Of a DNA stretch of 52,842 bases, positions 43,354 through 52,282 are shown one piece after another. The first letter of the stretch is position 1, and each line of letters opens with the position of its first letter. The stretch comes from Candidatus Heimdallarchaeota archaeon (lineage in GTDB: Archaea > Asgardarchaeota > Heimdallarchaeia > Heimdallarchaeales > Heimdallarchaeaceae). The stretch is taken from NCBI GenBank assembly GCA_023270155.1, contig JAGLTB010000030.1, positions 1 through 52,842 of the forward strand, given 5' to 3'. The notes below the pieces were generated by a model. It was not told the DNA's origin and did not search any database. It worked only from the letters and a program-made list of their open reading frames with translations. Position numbers and translations under genes: made by a program.

Positions 43354-43430
43354 TGTTTTCTACCGAGCTTATACCGCTTTGTATTCATTTTAAACCTTTT
43401 GATTTTTGTTACTGCAATCCAGCGATTCTT

Positions 43431-44324
43431 CTATGGTTTGAATACTAAAAGCAAGTAATGATCAACGACCCAAGCTAGACCTGAAAGAATCATTGCAAAC
43501 AACATTGGGATGGGTAATCCTGGAAATTTTCCATATTTCAACAACAAATTTTCGGTTACTTTTATACCTGCTATAATCCCTAGAATAGCACTTAAACCTA
43601 TAGCTAAACCAAGTTCTTTTGTTATAAAGGATATAAACGAAGAATAAAAGATGAAATCTCCAACACCAATTGCAATTGATTGAATGGTAAATTCGATTGG
43701 TTGTTGAGAAATAGATAGGTTTGATTTCTGAAAAACTTTGCTTATGGGTCCTTTAAATACCGAATATATATCAAATAATGAAATAATAATAATAAGAGTT
43801 AGAAAAGTTGGAAGAGGTAGAACTAAGCCAAAAATTGTTCCAACAGCAATACCTAATATTGCTATTATTGTGTTCCTAAAATGTAAATTTCCTTTATTTA
43901 ATATGAAACCCAAGAAAACTAAAATCCCAAGTATACATCCTAAAATTGAAAAAATGATTTCAATCCAAGGAAACAGATTAGGTTTGAGTAATTCAAGGAA
44001 ATATCCATGTAACCAGAAGACACTAGTAGCAGAGATAAAGAGACTGATAGCGAATATACTCTTAAGCATTTTTTCTCGATTGTACTTAATTGCAATCATT
44101 ATCAGCATTCCACTAACAATGGCAATTGATGCTAACAAAAAACCTTCAAGAAATTGCGTAGTGGAATTTCCTTCCCCTGGAATGAATATTCCTGTTTCGA
44201 TAGTTATAGTTTGATATACAAATCCAACTAAATAGCTTAGTAAAAGAATGGGAATTAAAATTACAATTGTGGACCTCTTTGTTATAAAAGTAAGAAAAAG
44301 GAAACGATAAGGTGTAGAAGCCAT
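43431..44324 (-). CDS. presenilin-like intramembrane aspartyl protease
   Basis: 297 residues with about nine membrane segments. The three catalytic motifs of the presenilin/signal peptide peptidase family are recognisable: D185 in SLFDIYSVF (usual YD), D223 in IGVGDFIFYS (the GxGD motif) and FPGLPIPM (a PAL-like motif, 267-274). This proteolytic core, with no eukaryotic-type accessory parts, is like the archaeal homologues. It probably cuts membrane spans of other proteins. Next on the same strand is the DUF4430/ECF S pair, which is not obviously related. Confidence 0.82.
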   Translation of the reverse strand: MASTPYRFLFLTFITKRSTIVILIPILLLSYLVGFVYQTITIETGIFIPGEGNSTTQFLEGFLLASIAIVSGMLIMIAIKYNREKMLKSIFAISLFISATSVFWLHGYFLELLKPNLFPWIEIIFSILGCILGILVFLGFILNKGNLHFRNTIIAILGIAVGTIFGLVLPLPTFLTLIIIISLFDIYSVFKGPISKVFQKSNLSISQQPIEFTIQSIAIGVGDFIFYSSFISFITKELGLAIGLSAILGIIAGIKVTENLLLKYGKFPGLPIPMLFAMILSGLAWVVDHYLLLVFKP

Positions 44325-44383
44325 TTTATCAACTCTGTTTATTCGTCTTGTTTTAGTTCATTTAAATTTTCCATGAATTATGT

Positions 44384-44803
44384 TTATCCAGTATACTCTA
44401 ATTTAATCTTACTTTCACCTTCTATTCGATATTGGTCAACACCAATAGCAGAATATGCCCAAGTTCTAGTATTGAAATCGAAATAATAAAATCCCCAATA
44501 GTTGGGTAGTTGCTCTGAATAACCATTAACACCTCTTATATATGCTCCAAAGGAATAGTTAAGAAGATCCAATTCTGCAATGCTGGTAAAAACCTGAAGA
44601 GCGGTGTGCCCAGTTTGAATGGTAACATTGTATTCTTCCTCTGCTCCTGGTTTAAGAGAACCATAATCAATAATAGCAGTTACAATTACTTCTTCACCAT
44701 TCTGCACATTTGTAGCATACTTCATGTAAAAAGTGATCCCTATTGTTAGCAGTATTAGTGAAGAAATACCCAATATGATTAGTATTAATCTTGTTTTTTT
44801 CAA
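44384..44803 (-). CDS. DUF4430-domain membrane-anchored protein
   Basis: 139 residues: a short basic N-terminus and one membrane span or signal (about 5-28), then an extracellular DUF4430-like domain with HTALQVFTSIAELDL, NYWGFYYFDFNTRTW and GESKIKLEYTG near the end. DUF4430 domains are related to the C-terminal part of transcobalamin-like proteins and in some bacteria accompany cobalamin transporters. The start is TTG, sharing four bases (TTGA) with the stop of the ECF S component gene, so the two are translationally coupled. Confidence 0.77.
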   Translation of the reverse strand: MKKTRLILIILGISSLILLTIGITFYMKYATNVQNGEEVIVTAIIDYGSLKPGAEEEYNVTIQTGHTALQVFTSIAELDLLNYSFGAYIRGVNGYSEQLPNYWGFYYFDFNTRTWAYSAIGVDQYRIEGESKIKLEYTG

Positions 44804-45453
44804 GTTAAGTCACCAACCTTTGAAGAACCAGTTTTATCCTTAATTTCATCAAGTATGGGGGATATCATCAATAATTTAACCCCCCTATAACGAAAAGCCG
44901 TTTTAATCCAATTAATGATGGGGGTTACCAAACTGAAAAGAATAAAATTCCCAAAGAAATGTAGTAATGTAAAAGGAATACCTAGAATCAAATATGTGAT
45001 TAAAGAGGGGATTGTAATAGCATCTTGAAGCACAAAAATTAAACCACCAATTGTTGTAACTACATCATAAATCAATGCGAAAATCCCTCCAAGAATTCCA
45101 AATTCCCAAAAAGATAGTTTGACAAAAGCTTTTCTTCCAAAACCAGCTAACAATGCAAGACCTATGTAACAGATCAATTTGAATGGTATAACTAACCCAG
45201 CTGTTGCATAGATAGTAGTTACTATGAACTCGTAGATTAAAGCAATTGAAACTGCTGCTAGTACTCCATAATATGTACCAAACAATAAGGAAATTAGAAA
45301 AATAGTAACTGAAATGAACTCTATATTTGGGATTAGAACAACTACAGTTGAAAGAACTATACCAAGAGCAGCAAGTGATGCTGAAACTGATAATCGTAAA
45401 ATTATGGAGATTGTTTTTTTATCATCTTCTCTTGTCTTAGGACTATCCTCCAT
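44800..45453 (-). CDS. ECF transporter S component (substrate unknown)
   Basis: 217 residues with about six membrane segments after a hydrophilic N-terminus. The segment ISVTIFLISLLFGTYYGVLAAVSIALIYEF resembles S components of energy-coupling-factor vitamin transporters. In pieces: LISLLFGTYYGVLAA, ALIYEFIVTTIY, ILGIPFTLLHFFGN. The partner ECF-A and -T genes are not in this window, so a shared module elsewhere would be needed. Coupling to a DUF4430 protein suggests cobalamin or another corrinoid as substrate, which is inference. ATG 45453. Confidence 0.73.
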   Translation of the reverse strand: MEDSPKTREDDKKTISIILRLSVSASLAALGIVLSTVVVLIPNIEFISVTIFLISLLFGTYYGVLAAVSIALIYEFIVTTIYATAGLVIPFKLICYIGLALLAGFGRKAFVKLSFWEFGILGGIFALIYDVVTTIGGLIFVLQDAITIPSLITYLILGIPFTLLHFFGNFILFSLVTPIINWIKTAFRYRGVKLLMISPILDEIKDKTGSSKVGDLT

Positions 45454-45619
45454 TTCTATACCCTACTTTCTTTTGATTCGTTTGCTTGTAAAGATACTTT
45501 TGATGTAGATAATTAGATTAAGTTAAATTTCTTTCTTTTCAATGATTTTTACTCTCAGATTATATTTTGCGTTGGAGACTAACTCAACCTTTTTTTATCC
45601 AGAACAAAGCTTTCTTCAC

Positions 45620-46096
45620 ATGGAAAAGGATTCCTCATCTGATGAAATTGAGCTCTTCAAGGTCATAAAAATAGATGTACTTACTGCAAGTCCAGATATT
45701 TTTTCTTCAGAAGAGGAAACAAACAGAGGTCATTATGCAGAAATCCCTCTTCTCAATTTTGAGTTAGAGAACGGAGAGAATTTTCTTATGGCCAATATAC
45801 CAGTCTCAATTGCGATTGAAATAGCAAGAAAACTAAATGGAGTTGAAAGTGCAGATTCACGCCTCACAAATGCAGAACTTATACCTGAAATCTGCATTGT
45901 TGAGAGAATAATTATAGATTCAATTATTCCTTATTCGAATGCATATCAAGCTACTGTTGAGATAAAGTTAGAAGGATTTTCAGAGGTTCAACACTTTCAA
46001 ATGATACCAAGTCATGCAACTCTTTTAGCCTTAATAGCAAATTCAGAGATCTTAATTTCGAACTCATTAATCAAAGCTACTGAAAATAAAGCATAA
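45620..46096 (+). CDS. BFN-domain (DUF151) protein
   Basis: About 158 residues from ATG 45620 (MEKDSSSDEIELFKVI); an earlier ATG at 45542 would add 26 residues unlike the family. The C-terminal half has ATVEIKLEGFSEVQHFQ and HATLLALIANSEILISNSLI, which match the end of BFN-domain (bifunctional nuclease, DUF151) proteins, where SDAxALALR stands. The Ser-Asp reads Ser-His here. Plant members show nuclease activity; the activity of archaeal members is not settled. The surroundings give no further hint. Confidence 0.68.
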   Translation: MEKDSSSDEIELFKVIKIDVLTASPDIFSSEEETNRGHYAEIPLLNFELENGENFLMANIPVSIAIEIARKLNGVESADSRLTNAELIPEICIVERIIIDSIIPYSNAYQATVEIKLEGFSEVQHFQMIPSHATLLALIANSEILISNSLIKATENKA

Positions 46097-46122
46097 AAGT
46101 AATAGTATTATCATTAAAAATA

Positions 46123-46132
46123 GAATATATCT
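46123..46132 (+). promoter_or_regulatory. TATA-like box of the small membrane protein
   Basis: GAATATATCT is centred about 26 bases before the TTG start at 46154, suggesting a leaderless mRNA. Confidence 0.45.
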
Positions 46133-46153
46133 ACACATATTGAGGTTATTACA

Positions 46154-46345
46154 TTGGCACGAAATGAACAAAATCCTGATTTGAACGAGAATGAAAAACC
46201 AATCGAGGAGAAAAAAGTAGAGAATGACGTAAAAAAACAAGAAGAAGAATACAAAGGTCGAGATTGGGGAAAAATGATTCTGGGTGTTGTTTTTATTTTT
46301 CTAGTTGTAGTTGTATGGTATGTAATTGACTTATTTGTACCTTAA
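46154..46345 (+). CDS. small tail-anchored membrane protein
   Basis: 63 residues: a charged hydrophilic N-terminal 42 residues (E/K-rich, with N, Q and D) and a single C-terminal membrane span (GKMILGVVFIFLVVVVWYVI). The layout is that of a tail-anchored protein; similarity to Sec61-beta was considered but no sequence match is convincing. The start is TTG behind a TATA-like box. Short, but the TATA spacing and clean gap support it. Confidence 0.55.
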   Translation: MARNEQNPDLNENEKPIEEKKVENDVKKQEEEYKGRDWGKMILGVVFIFLVVVVWYVIDLFVP

Positions 46346-46389
46346 AACCAAATCCATTTAAGTGTTTAAATCAAGAATGGATTGGTTCC

Positions 46390-47142
46390 ATGAAAGATGC
46401 ATTTGTATCAGTTAGTAATCTATCCAAAACTTATGTTTCCAAAGGGGAAACACTGAATGTACTAACTGGTACAAGTTTTGAAATATTGGAAGGGGAATTA
46501 ATTTGCTTGCTTGGTACTTCGGGATCTGGTAAAACAACTACACTAAACATTTTAGCAGGAATCGATAGACCCACATCAGGTGAAATCTGTTATAACGGGC
46601 ACAACATAAATGAATGGTCACTGGATTATCTTTATGATTATAGATTAAAGGAGATAGGATTTATCTTTCAAGAATTCCATTTATTAGAACATCTAACATC
46701 TCTAGAAAATGTTATGGTTCCACTTCTATTAAATGACTGGAAAGAAGAAGATGCAAGGGAGAGAGCATTCAATCTACTAAAGCAGGTAGGTCTAGCCAAT
46801 AAAGCAATGGGCCTTCCAAATGAACTAAGTTCAGGTGAAAAACAGAGAGTGTGTGTAGCAAGAGCTATAGCAAATAATCCCTCACTTCTTATCGCAGATG
46901 AACCCACAGGAACTTTGGATAGTAAAACAGGGGACGATATCATGAGACTGCTGCAAGGTATTTCTAAGAAGAATAAGATGACAATGGTATATACAACCCA
47001 TGACCCCTATCTTACAAAAACAGCATCTAGGATATTTGTGATACAAAAAGGGATGATTGTTGAATCAAATGCTAAGAATCTAGAAGAAGTTGGTTATGGT
47101 AACATAATTTTCGGAAAAAATGATAAAGGAGAAATTTTATGA
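46390..47142 (+). CDS. ABC transporter ATP-binding protein (MacB/LolD type)
   Basis: 250 residues. Walker A GTSGSGKTT (42-50), Q-loop FIFQEFHLL, signature LSSGEKQRV (146-154), Walker B LLIADEP (166-172), TGTLD D-loop and H-loop TTHDP. The insertion pattern and the TGTLDSKTGDDIM stretch fit the MacB/LolD/FtsE-related ATPases that pair with FtsX-like permeases. The permease gene follows and overlaps its stop by four bases. It probably powers extraction or export of a lipid, lipoprotein or peptide; substrate unknown. Confidence 0.94.
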   Translation: MKDAFVSVSNLSKTYVSKGETLNVLTGTSFEILEGELICLLGTSGSGKTTTLNILAGIDRPTSGEICYNGHNINEWSLDYLYDYRLKEIGFIFQEFHLLEHLTSLENVMVPLLLNDWKEEDARERAFNLLKQVGLANKAMGLPNELSSGEKQRVCVARAIANNPSLLIADEPTGTLDSKTGDDIMRLLQGISKKNKMTMVYTTHDPYLTKTASRIFVIQKGMIVESNAKNLEEVGYGNIIFGKNDKGEIL

Positions 47143-50057
47143 AAGAAGTTAAGAGATTTAATCCTCCGAAGAAGGAACTAGCTTTACATAAAAAGCTCTT
47201 CAATATCCTTTCATTTAATCTCCAACTAATTTTTAAAAATATTAGAAATAGAAAAAGAAGTACTGTTATCATAATACTCGGACTTACATTTTCACTCTCA
47301 ATCTTGTATACAGCTTCGATATGGAGTCTAACCTCGCAGAAAATTATTGCTGATGATTATGTTGAATCATTAGATTATGAAATGTATGTTGAATCATGGC
47401 AAGACGATATAGAGTTATACAATCATATGTATAATTTTACTACTGAAGATCCCTTAGTAGAACAAGTAGACTGGATATATCCAGCAATTGCTTTGTTTAA
47501 TTATGAGGATAAAGAAGACACATATAGATGGTTTCCGGAAGATAATCAAGAAGACATGGATAATCCTCTTTCACTGTCCAATGGATTCGTAATAACAAAT
47601 AGAGCGATGGATAGAATTTCACTGAATTTAGAAATTGAGGGAAACACAAGTTTGCAATCTGGAGAAATTTTGATTAGTTATACTCAAGCAAAACAATTAG
47701 AAGAAATTTTCAATGAGGAGATTACTCCTGGTTATAAAATTAATTTAGCAATATCCAGAAGAATTCCTTATGCTGATAGAGGGGAAACACAATTTCAGCA
47801 TTTTGAGATAGAGGATACAACTTTTGAGAATTATACTGTTGCAGGTATCTACAAATTTGTAGGACACAATACCATAATTGATAGATTAATAGGAGGGGGG
47901 GCAACCGAAAGCGCGGGAACAATCTTTGATTCAATCTTCTTCCCTGCTGATGTTTTAACCTCTTATGATTTCTATAGAATGATTAACTGGGGCGGTATTT
48001 TTCCAAGATTGTTAGTGAAAACAAATGCACAACAATTGAGGGCACAGGGAATTGAAAATATGCCTGATAATCTTTTAGCCTTAAGAGATCGTATACAAGT
48101 TAGTTATTATCATGCTTATTGTTATGTTTTGGATCATGCTCTTTCAGAAATGACAAATGAGTATGCAAGAGCTTTTGGTTCCACAAATCTCTTTGTTCCA
48201 ACTATTACAACAGCAGTTTTTCTGACTTATTTTTCAACACAAATAACCATTAAAAAACGGAGAGAAGAAATAGCTTTTCTTAGGTCAAAGGGTGCCGCAA
48301 GTAGTCAAATTATCGGGATTTTTTTCGGTGAATTCTTCATCATTAGTTTTATTTCATTAATCTTAGGAATTGGCTTAGGAATCTTACTATCTGCACTAAT
48401 TCCTTCCTTTGGGCAAAATCAGTTCTTTAATCGAACTCTCTTTAATCGATACTTCATGGAATTAGAGATATCGCCTTATGATATTGAAATGCTTTCTATT
48501 CTAATCTTAGGCTCATATTTAGCACTTACTCTCCTCAATGTTATTATCTATGTAAGAAAGGATATTCACGAATCAATGCTAGTAACACAGAGGGGACAAG
48601 AAATGTTAGAGATATCTGTGAAAATCATAGCGTTCGTTCTGACAATAGCAGGATTTTTGTTCTTTCTATTATTGGAATACAGAAAGCTAGCAGAAAATAG
48701 TACCACGTTTGGATTATCTTTGATATCAGCAAGTTATAGAGCACTCTATCTTTTCATTGCGGTTGTGTTCTTCTCTTGTTATTTCCTTTCTTTAGGTGTT
48801 AATTTCATCTTGAGAAATATGAAAATCATATATGATCGAATATTCAAAAAAAGTGGATTCTTCATTCATAAAAACATGCTCAGAGCTAGAAAGAGTTTTA
48901 CTGAACTAACATTCTTTATAGTCGTAATTGTTTGTCTTCTTACAACGATTGTAGTTATTCGATCCACGAATATAAATAATAATAATGTTGAAGACGATTA
49001 TAGATACGGAGCAGATCTAAGGATACAATCTCTCATTCCGGTAAACATAACGGAGTTTGAAAATCAAATACAATCGATCGAAGGAGTTCAAAGTGCGTTT
49101 GGTTTTTACTCAGTAAAAGCTTCTGTTAGATTATATGATGTCGAGGTTTTTGGAATTGATCCTTTAAAATTCCTGCAGGTTGGAAGGTGGATTGATTCCA
49201 GTTTTGTGGATATGTCAGCTGAAACAGCTTTAACTCAACTTGCGGGAAATCCTCTTGGAGTAATCATGAGTAATTTTTTAGTAGAGAGATTTCGCAAAAA
49301 TATTGGCGACCCAATAACTGTACAAGATATAAGAGGTGGTACTTACGAAGACCTCATAATAGCAGCAAGTATTAACTCAGCACCAGGATTAGGGGTGGCA
49401 CATGGTTATGACCCAAAAATGAATCGTGAAGTTACTGAATGGGTTCTTGTGAATAAAGAGATTATAAAGTATAGCTTAGGAATTAATAATGGATCACTTT
49501 TCTTAGCAACAACGGAGGAAAATGCTGACATTGAATATATTAGTGAAGAAATTAAGAAAATAAATCCGTTCGCAGTAGTAAATCCTGAAAAGATAAATCC
49601 TGATTATATTGGGTATTTCATCAATGAACATATCCCTCCTGCAAATAATATCTTATTAGTTGGTGCGATTTTTGTGAATATTATTGGTATTGTTTATATT
49701 TTTATTTCCACAGACTTTGTTTTAGAGCAAAGAAGGAAGGAAAATGCAGTTCTACTGGCTTTAGGTGGAAAACAATCAAAAGTTAGGAAGAACATTGTAA
49801 ACGAAATTCTTTCCTTCATGACTACAACTTTTGCTATTGGTATTCCATTGGGTTTTCTTGGTTCAATTGTTACACTGACTTTCATCAAGCCTTTACTTAT
49901 GACAAGGGAAGTAATACCAGTGACCTTACATGTTAGTCCGTTAATTTTTATTATTATGATCATTAGTTTATTTGCTGCTTCACTGATTGGGATTATACCT
50001 ATCATAAGAAAACAAATGAAATACGAGATAGTACATGAACTTCGAGCAGTTGTATGA
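47139..50057 (+). CDS. FtsX-like ABC transporter permease, large
   Basis: 972 residues. One membrane span near 40-62 precedes a large extracellular domain (about 65-350). A group of three spans follows (about 350-470, with KKRREEIAFLRSKGAASSQI, an FtsX domain), then spans near 495-555 and 598-620. A second extracellular domain (about 625-845) leads to a second FtsX domain of three spans with the QRRKENAVLLALGGKQSKVR segment. Start ATG overlaps the ATPase gene stop by four bases with AAGGAG upstream. It is about twice the size of MacB, with two ectodomains. Confidence 0.88.
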   Translation: MKEVKRFNPPKKELALHKKLFNILSFNLQLIFKNIRNRKRSTVIIILGLTFSLSILYTASIWSLTSQKIIADDYVESLDYEMYVESWQDDIELYNHMYNFTTEDPLVEQVDWIYPAIALFNYEDKEDTYRWFPEDNQEDMDNPLSLSNGFVITNRAMDRISLNLEIEGNTSLQSGEILISYTQAKQLEEIFNEEITPGYKINLAISRRIPYADRGETQFQHFEIEDTTFENYTVAGIYKFVGHNTIIDRLIGGGATESAGTIFDSIFFPADVLTSYDFYRMINWGGIFPRLLVKTNAQQLRAQGIENMPDNLLALRDRIQVSYYHAYCYVLDHALSEMTNEYARAFGSTNLFVPTITTAVFLTYFSTQITIKKRREEIAFLRSKGAASSQIIGIFFGEFFIISFISLILGIGLGILLSALIPSFGQNQFFNRTLFNRYFMELEISPYDIEMLSILILGSYLALTLLNVIIYVRKDIHESMLVTQRGQEMLEISVKIIAFVLTIAGFLFFLLLEYRKLAENSTTFGLSLISASYRALYLFIAVVFFSCYFLSLGVNFILRNMKIIYDRIFKKSGFFIHKNMLRARKSFTELTFFIVVIVCLLTTIVVIRSTNINNNNVEDDYRYGADLRIQSLIPVNITEFENQIQSIEGVQSAFGFYSVKASVRLYDVEVFGIDPLKFLQVGRWIDSSFVDMSAETALTQLAGNPLGVIMSNFLVERFRKNIGDPITVQDIRGGTYEDLIIAASINSAPGLGVAHGYDPKMNREVTEWVLVNKEIIKYSLGINNGSLFLATTEENADIEYISEEIKKINPFAVVNPEKINPDYIGYFINEHIPPANNILLVGAIFVNIIGIVYIFISTDFVLEQRRKENAVLLALGGKQSKVRKNIVNEILSFMTTTFAIGIPLGFLGSIVTLTFIKPLLMTREVIPVTLHVSPLIFIIMIISLFAASLIGIIPIIRKQMKYEIVHELRAVV

Positions 50058-50101
50058 TGTCTAAAGGATTTAGTATCTCTGAATTGCGAACTGGTACGAT
50101 A

Positions 50102-51217
50102 TTAAGCAAGTAATAGTTCTTCCTTTGCTTTTTCCAACACCTGATTAATCATATAATCTTCAGAATCTTTCCAGGATTGATCCATGAACGAGTAATTGTC
50201 TGGATTGAAAAGCTTAGTTACGGTAGTATAGGGGTCCAGAATCATAATTTGTAAATCTGGGAATAAAGACCAGAGTAGGGTGATTAGCTCTATTTTATCT
50301 TTTGGAGGTAGAAGAATTTTCCAGAGAAATCCTGTTTCTGTATCTCGAAAATCTGACTCATATGGAAGATCTAGATTCTGTAGAAGATAGATAATCTTAG
50401 TCATTGCCCTTTGACTGCAAATAGCTTTGAAAACTAATTCATCTTCTAAACCAAAAAACGATCTATCAAAATCAACTAAATAATTCCGGATAACATATTT
50501 ACTAAGGAATCTTTTACGTCTAGATACTGTATATTGTGGAAGGTTTAGCTGTTTTGATAGGAGTACATACTTTTGTGTTGGATTATGTACGAGTTCCTTT
50601 AGTATTAAAAAATCAAGATGCTTCATTTGCCTTATAACATTCTTAGGTTTCTCTCTCGCAATTCGCTGAAAATAATCAAATTGAGGAACATAGTCTACGC
50701 TATCTATGTTTTTCTTCCAGATATCCCATTTGAATAACCACTTCTTGGATATTGGATCCCAATAAGTTAAATCAATACGAGTTTTAATACCCCTTCCTAT
50801 TGTTGTGGAATGAACTATCTCCTCTATAAGATTGCTTTCTTTGAGATAATCCAAGAAGTTCAGAAACTTGTTGATTGAACCTATTGGAACATGAACTTTG
50901 ATGAATATTCCAGTTATCCCCCCAAAGCATCTTTGACGTACGACTAAATATGGATGGTAATCTACTATCCTTTCAACTATCCCATATTTATCAATTGAAT
51001 CTACCCTCAGAATAAAGATATGGCTCTCAAGACCTACAGATTCAGGATGATATTCTGCGTGAAAGCTAGTAATTATATTTTCATCCAATAGTCCTTCAAT
51101 TCTCTTTTTAACTGTAGGCGGGGACAATTTTACCTTTTCTGCAAGTTTGCTGTGGGGTAATATTGGTTCTTGTAGTATGTGCTTCAGGATAAGATATTCC
51201 TCGTTTTTAAGACTCAA
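50102..51217 (-). CDS. tandem winged-helix (Lrp-like) transcriptional regulator
   Basis: 371 residues. The N-terminal helix-turn-helix (LPHSKLAEKVKLSPPTVKKR) is followed by a RAM-like alpha/beta region (about 65-140). A second helix-turn-helix in the middle (KQLNLPQYTVSRRKRFLSKY) is followed by a second alpha/beta domain. It looks like two Lrp/AsnC-type units in one chain, so a single polypeptide could bind two half-sites. The start is TTG 51217. A near-palindrome and two 12-base direct repeats cover the start, suggesting autoregulation. Confidence 0.76.
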   Translation of the reverse strand: MSLKNEEYLILKHILQEPILPHSKLAEKVKLSPPTVKKRIEGLLDENIITSFHAEYHPESVGLESHIFILRVDSIDKYGIVERIVDYHPYLVVRQRCFGGITGIFIKVHVPIGSINKFLNFLDYLKESNLIEEIVHSTTIGRGIKTRIDLTYWDPISKKWLFKWDIWKKNIDSVDYVPQFDYFQRIAREKPKNVIRQMKHLDFLILKELVHNPTQKYVLLSKQLNLPQYTVSRRKRFLSKYVIRNYLVDFDRSFFGLEDELVFKAICSQRAMTKIIYLLQNLDLPYESDFRDTETGFLWKILLPPKDKIELITLLWSLFPDLQIMILDPYTTVTKLFNPDNYSFMDQSWKDSEDYMINQVLEKAKEELLLA

Positions 51218-51246
51218 ATATGTTCATTTATGAGTTCATTTGAGAC
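51211..51246. promoter_or_regulatory. inverted and direct repeats over the start of the tandem-HTH gene
   Basis: Inverted repeat GACTCAAAT (51211-51219) and ATTTGAGAC (51238-51246), eight of nine bases matching, with an 18-base spacer. Inside are two tandem 12-base direct repeats, GTTCATTTATGA and GTTCATTTGAGA (51222-51245). They cover the TTG start of the regulator and lie just downstream of an AT-rich TATA-like run (about 51247-51260). A good candidate autoregulatory operator. Confidence 0.55.
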
Positions 51247-51282
51247 TTAAAAAATATTTGTGCTAAAATAAAAAGAAAGGGA

Positions 51283-52170
51283 TTATCGGTTTCGTTTTCT
51301 CCTTAAGAAGAAAACTCCACCTAAAATTGCTAATGAAGCTATTGTTGAGATACCCCATGGAAAAGCACTTTCATCTGTAGGTGTTGGAGTAGTTGGCTGG
51401 GTTGGAGGAGGAGGTACATAAAGCGCATATTTAATATCAATATTAAAACTATCTGAAAATCCTTCTAGCCAAGAAATAGATCTGATTTTTAGATTTAGTA
51501 CTTTAAACAAACCTGAAGTCGCATTAAAGGTTAAAGTAATTGTCATGTCGAAGTCAGTTATATTTGTAGGTATGACAAACAAACCACCCATATCACCCAT
51601 ATCTACGCCTGTCAATAATCCGGAAAGAATAGTTGCATTAATTTCATCAGCATGAGAGTAACTATATATTTTGAGAAAACTGGTGTCTAAAGTTGTATTT
51701 ACTTCCATATTGAAATTTGTAGTATAATCACTTATATTTTCTAAAAGATCATCGAATAGAATAAGATTTTCAGTATCATTTACAAAATCACCATAATATT
51801 GAAGATAGTTAGAAATACTACCTATCGTGAGTGGAAGTGCAATTGGAAGTCCAATAGGCAAGACGTAATTTGTTGAGACTACAAGTACGTCTTCAAATAA
51901 TGTCTGATTGCTTTGTGAAAGACCATCTTTATCATATACATCATAATTATAACCATTATCTAACAATTCAGTAAATTCAATTTCCATCGTTGTATTTTCC
52001 TTGAGAAGCAACGAATAATCTTGTCCATAAAAACTCATATTTTTTAATTCAAACTTGTAACGTTCATCAGTTTCTACACCCCAATCAGTAGCTGCTTTGG
52101 TAGGAGTTGTAATGACCAATGAAAAAACAAGTAGTAGAATCCCATAAGAAATTATTAAACCTCTTTTCAT
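51283..52170 (-). CDS. surface protein with candidate archaeosortase sorting tail
   Basis: 295 residues: a signal peptide (about 1-27, SFATPTKA-type cleavage region near TKAATDWG), an extracellular beta-rich domain with many N-glycosylation sequons, then a Pro/Thr-rich linker (PPPPTQPTTPTPTDESA, about 252-268). A short FPWG motif, a membrane span (STIASLAILGGVFFL) and a basic end (RRKRNR) complete it. That tail has the tripartite layout of archaeosortase substrates. A GGTGATTAA site precedes the ATG. Function of the ectodomain is not recognised. Confidence 0.72.
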   Translation of the reverse strand: MKRGLIISYGILLLVFSLVITTPTKAATDWGVETDERYKFELKNMSFYGQDYSLLLKENTTMEIEFTELLDNGYNYDVYDKDGLSQSNQTLFEDVLVVSTNYVLPIGLPIALPLTIGSISNYLQYYGDFVNDTENLILFDDLLENISDYTTNFNMEVNTTLDTSFLKIYSYSHADEINATILSGLLTGVDMGDMGGLFVIPTNITDFDMTITLTFNATSGLFKVLNLKIRSISWLEGFSDSFNIDIKYALYVPPPPTQPTTPTPTDESAFPWGISTIASLAILGGVFFLRRKRNR

Positions 52171-52282
52171 TTAATCACCATTTGATTCTTTTAATAAATA
52201 CTAGCTAATTTTCATTTATATACTATTCCTTATTACTTGAAATTTCTAACAAAAACAGACGTCTAGCTTACTAATACACTAT

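Noticed and set aside
46154-46345. Sec61-beta/SecG homologue
   Set aside because: Only the layout (charged N-terminus, C-terminal span) fits; the conserved segment before the span is not present.
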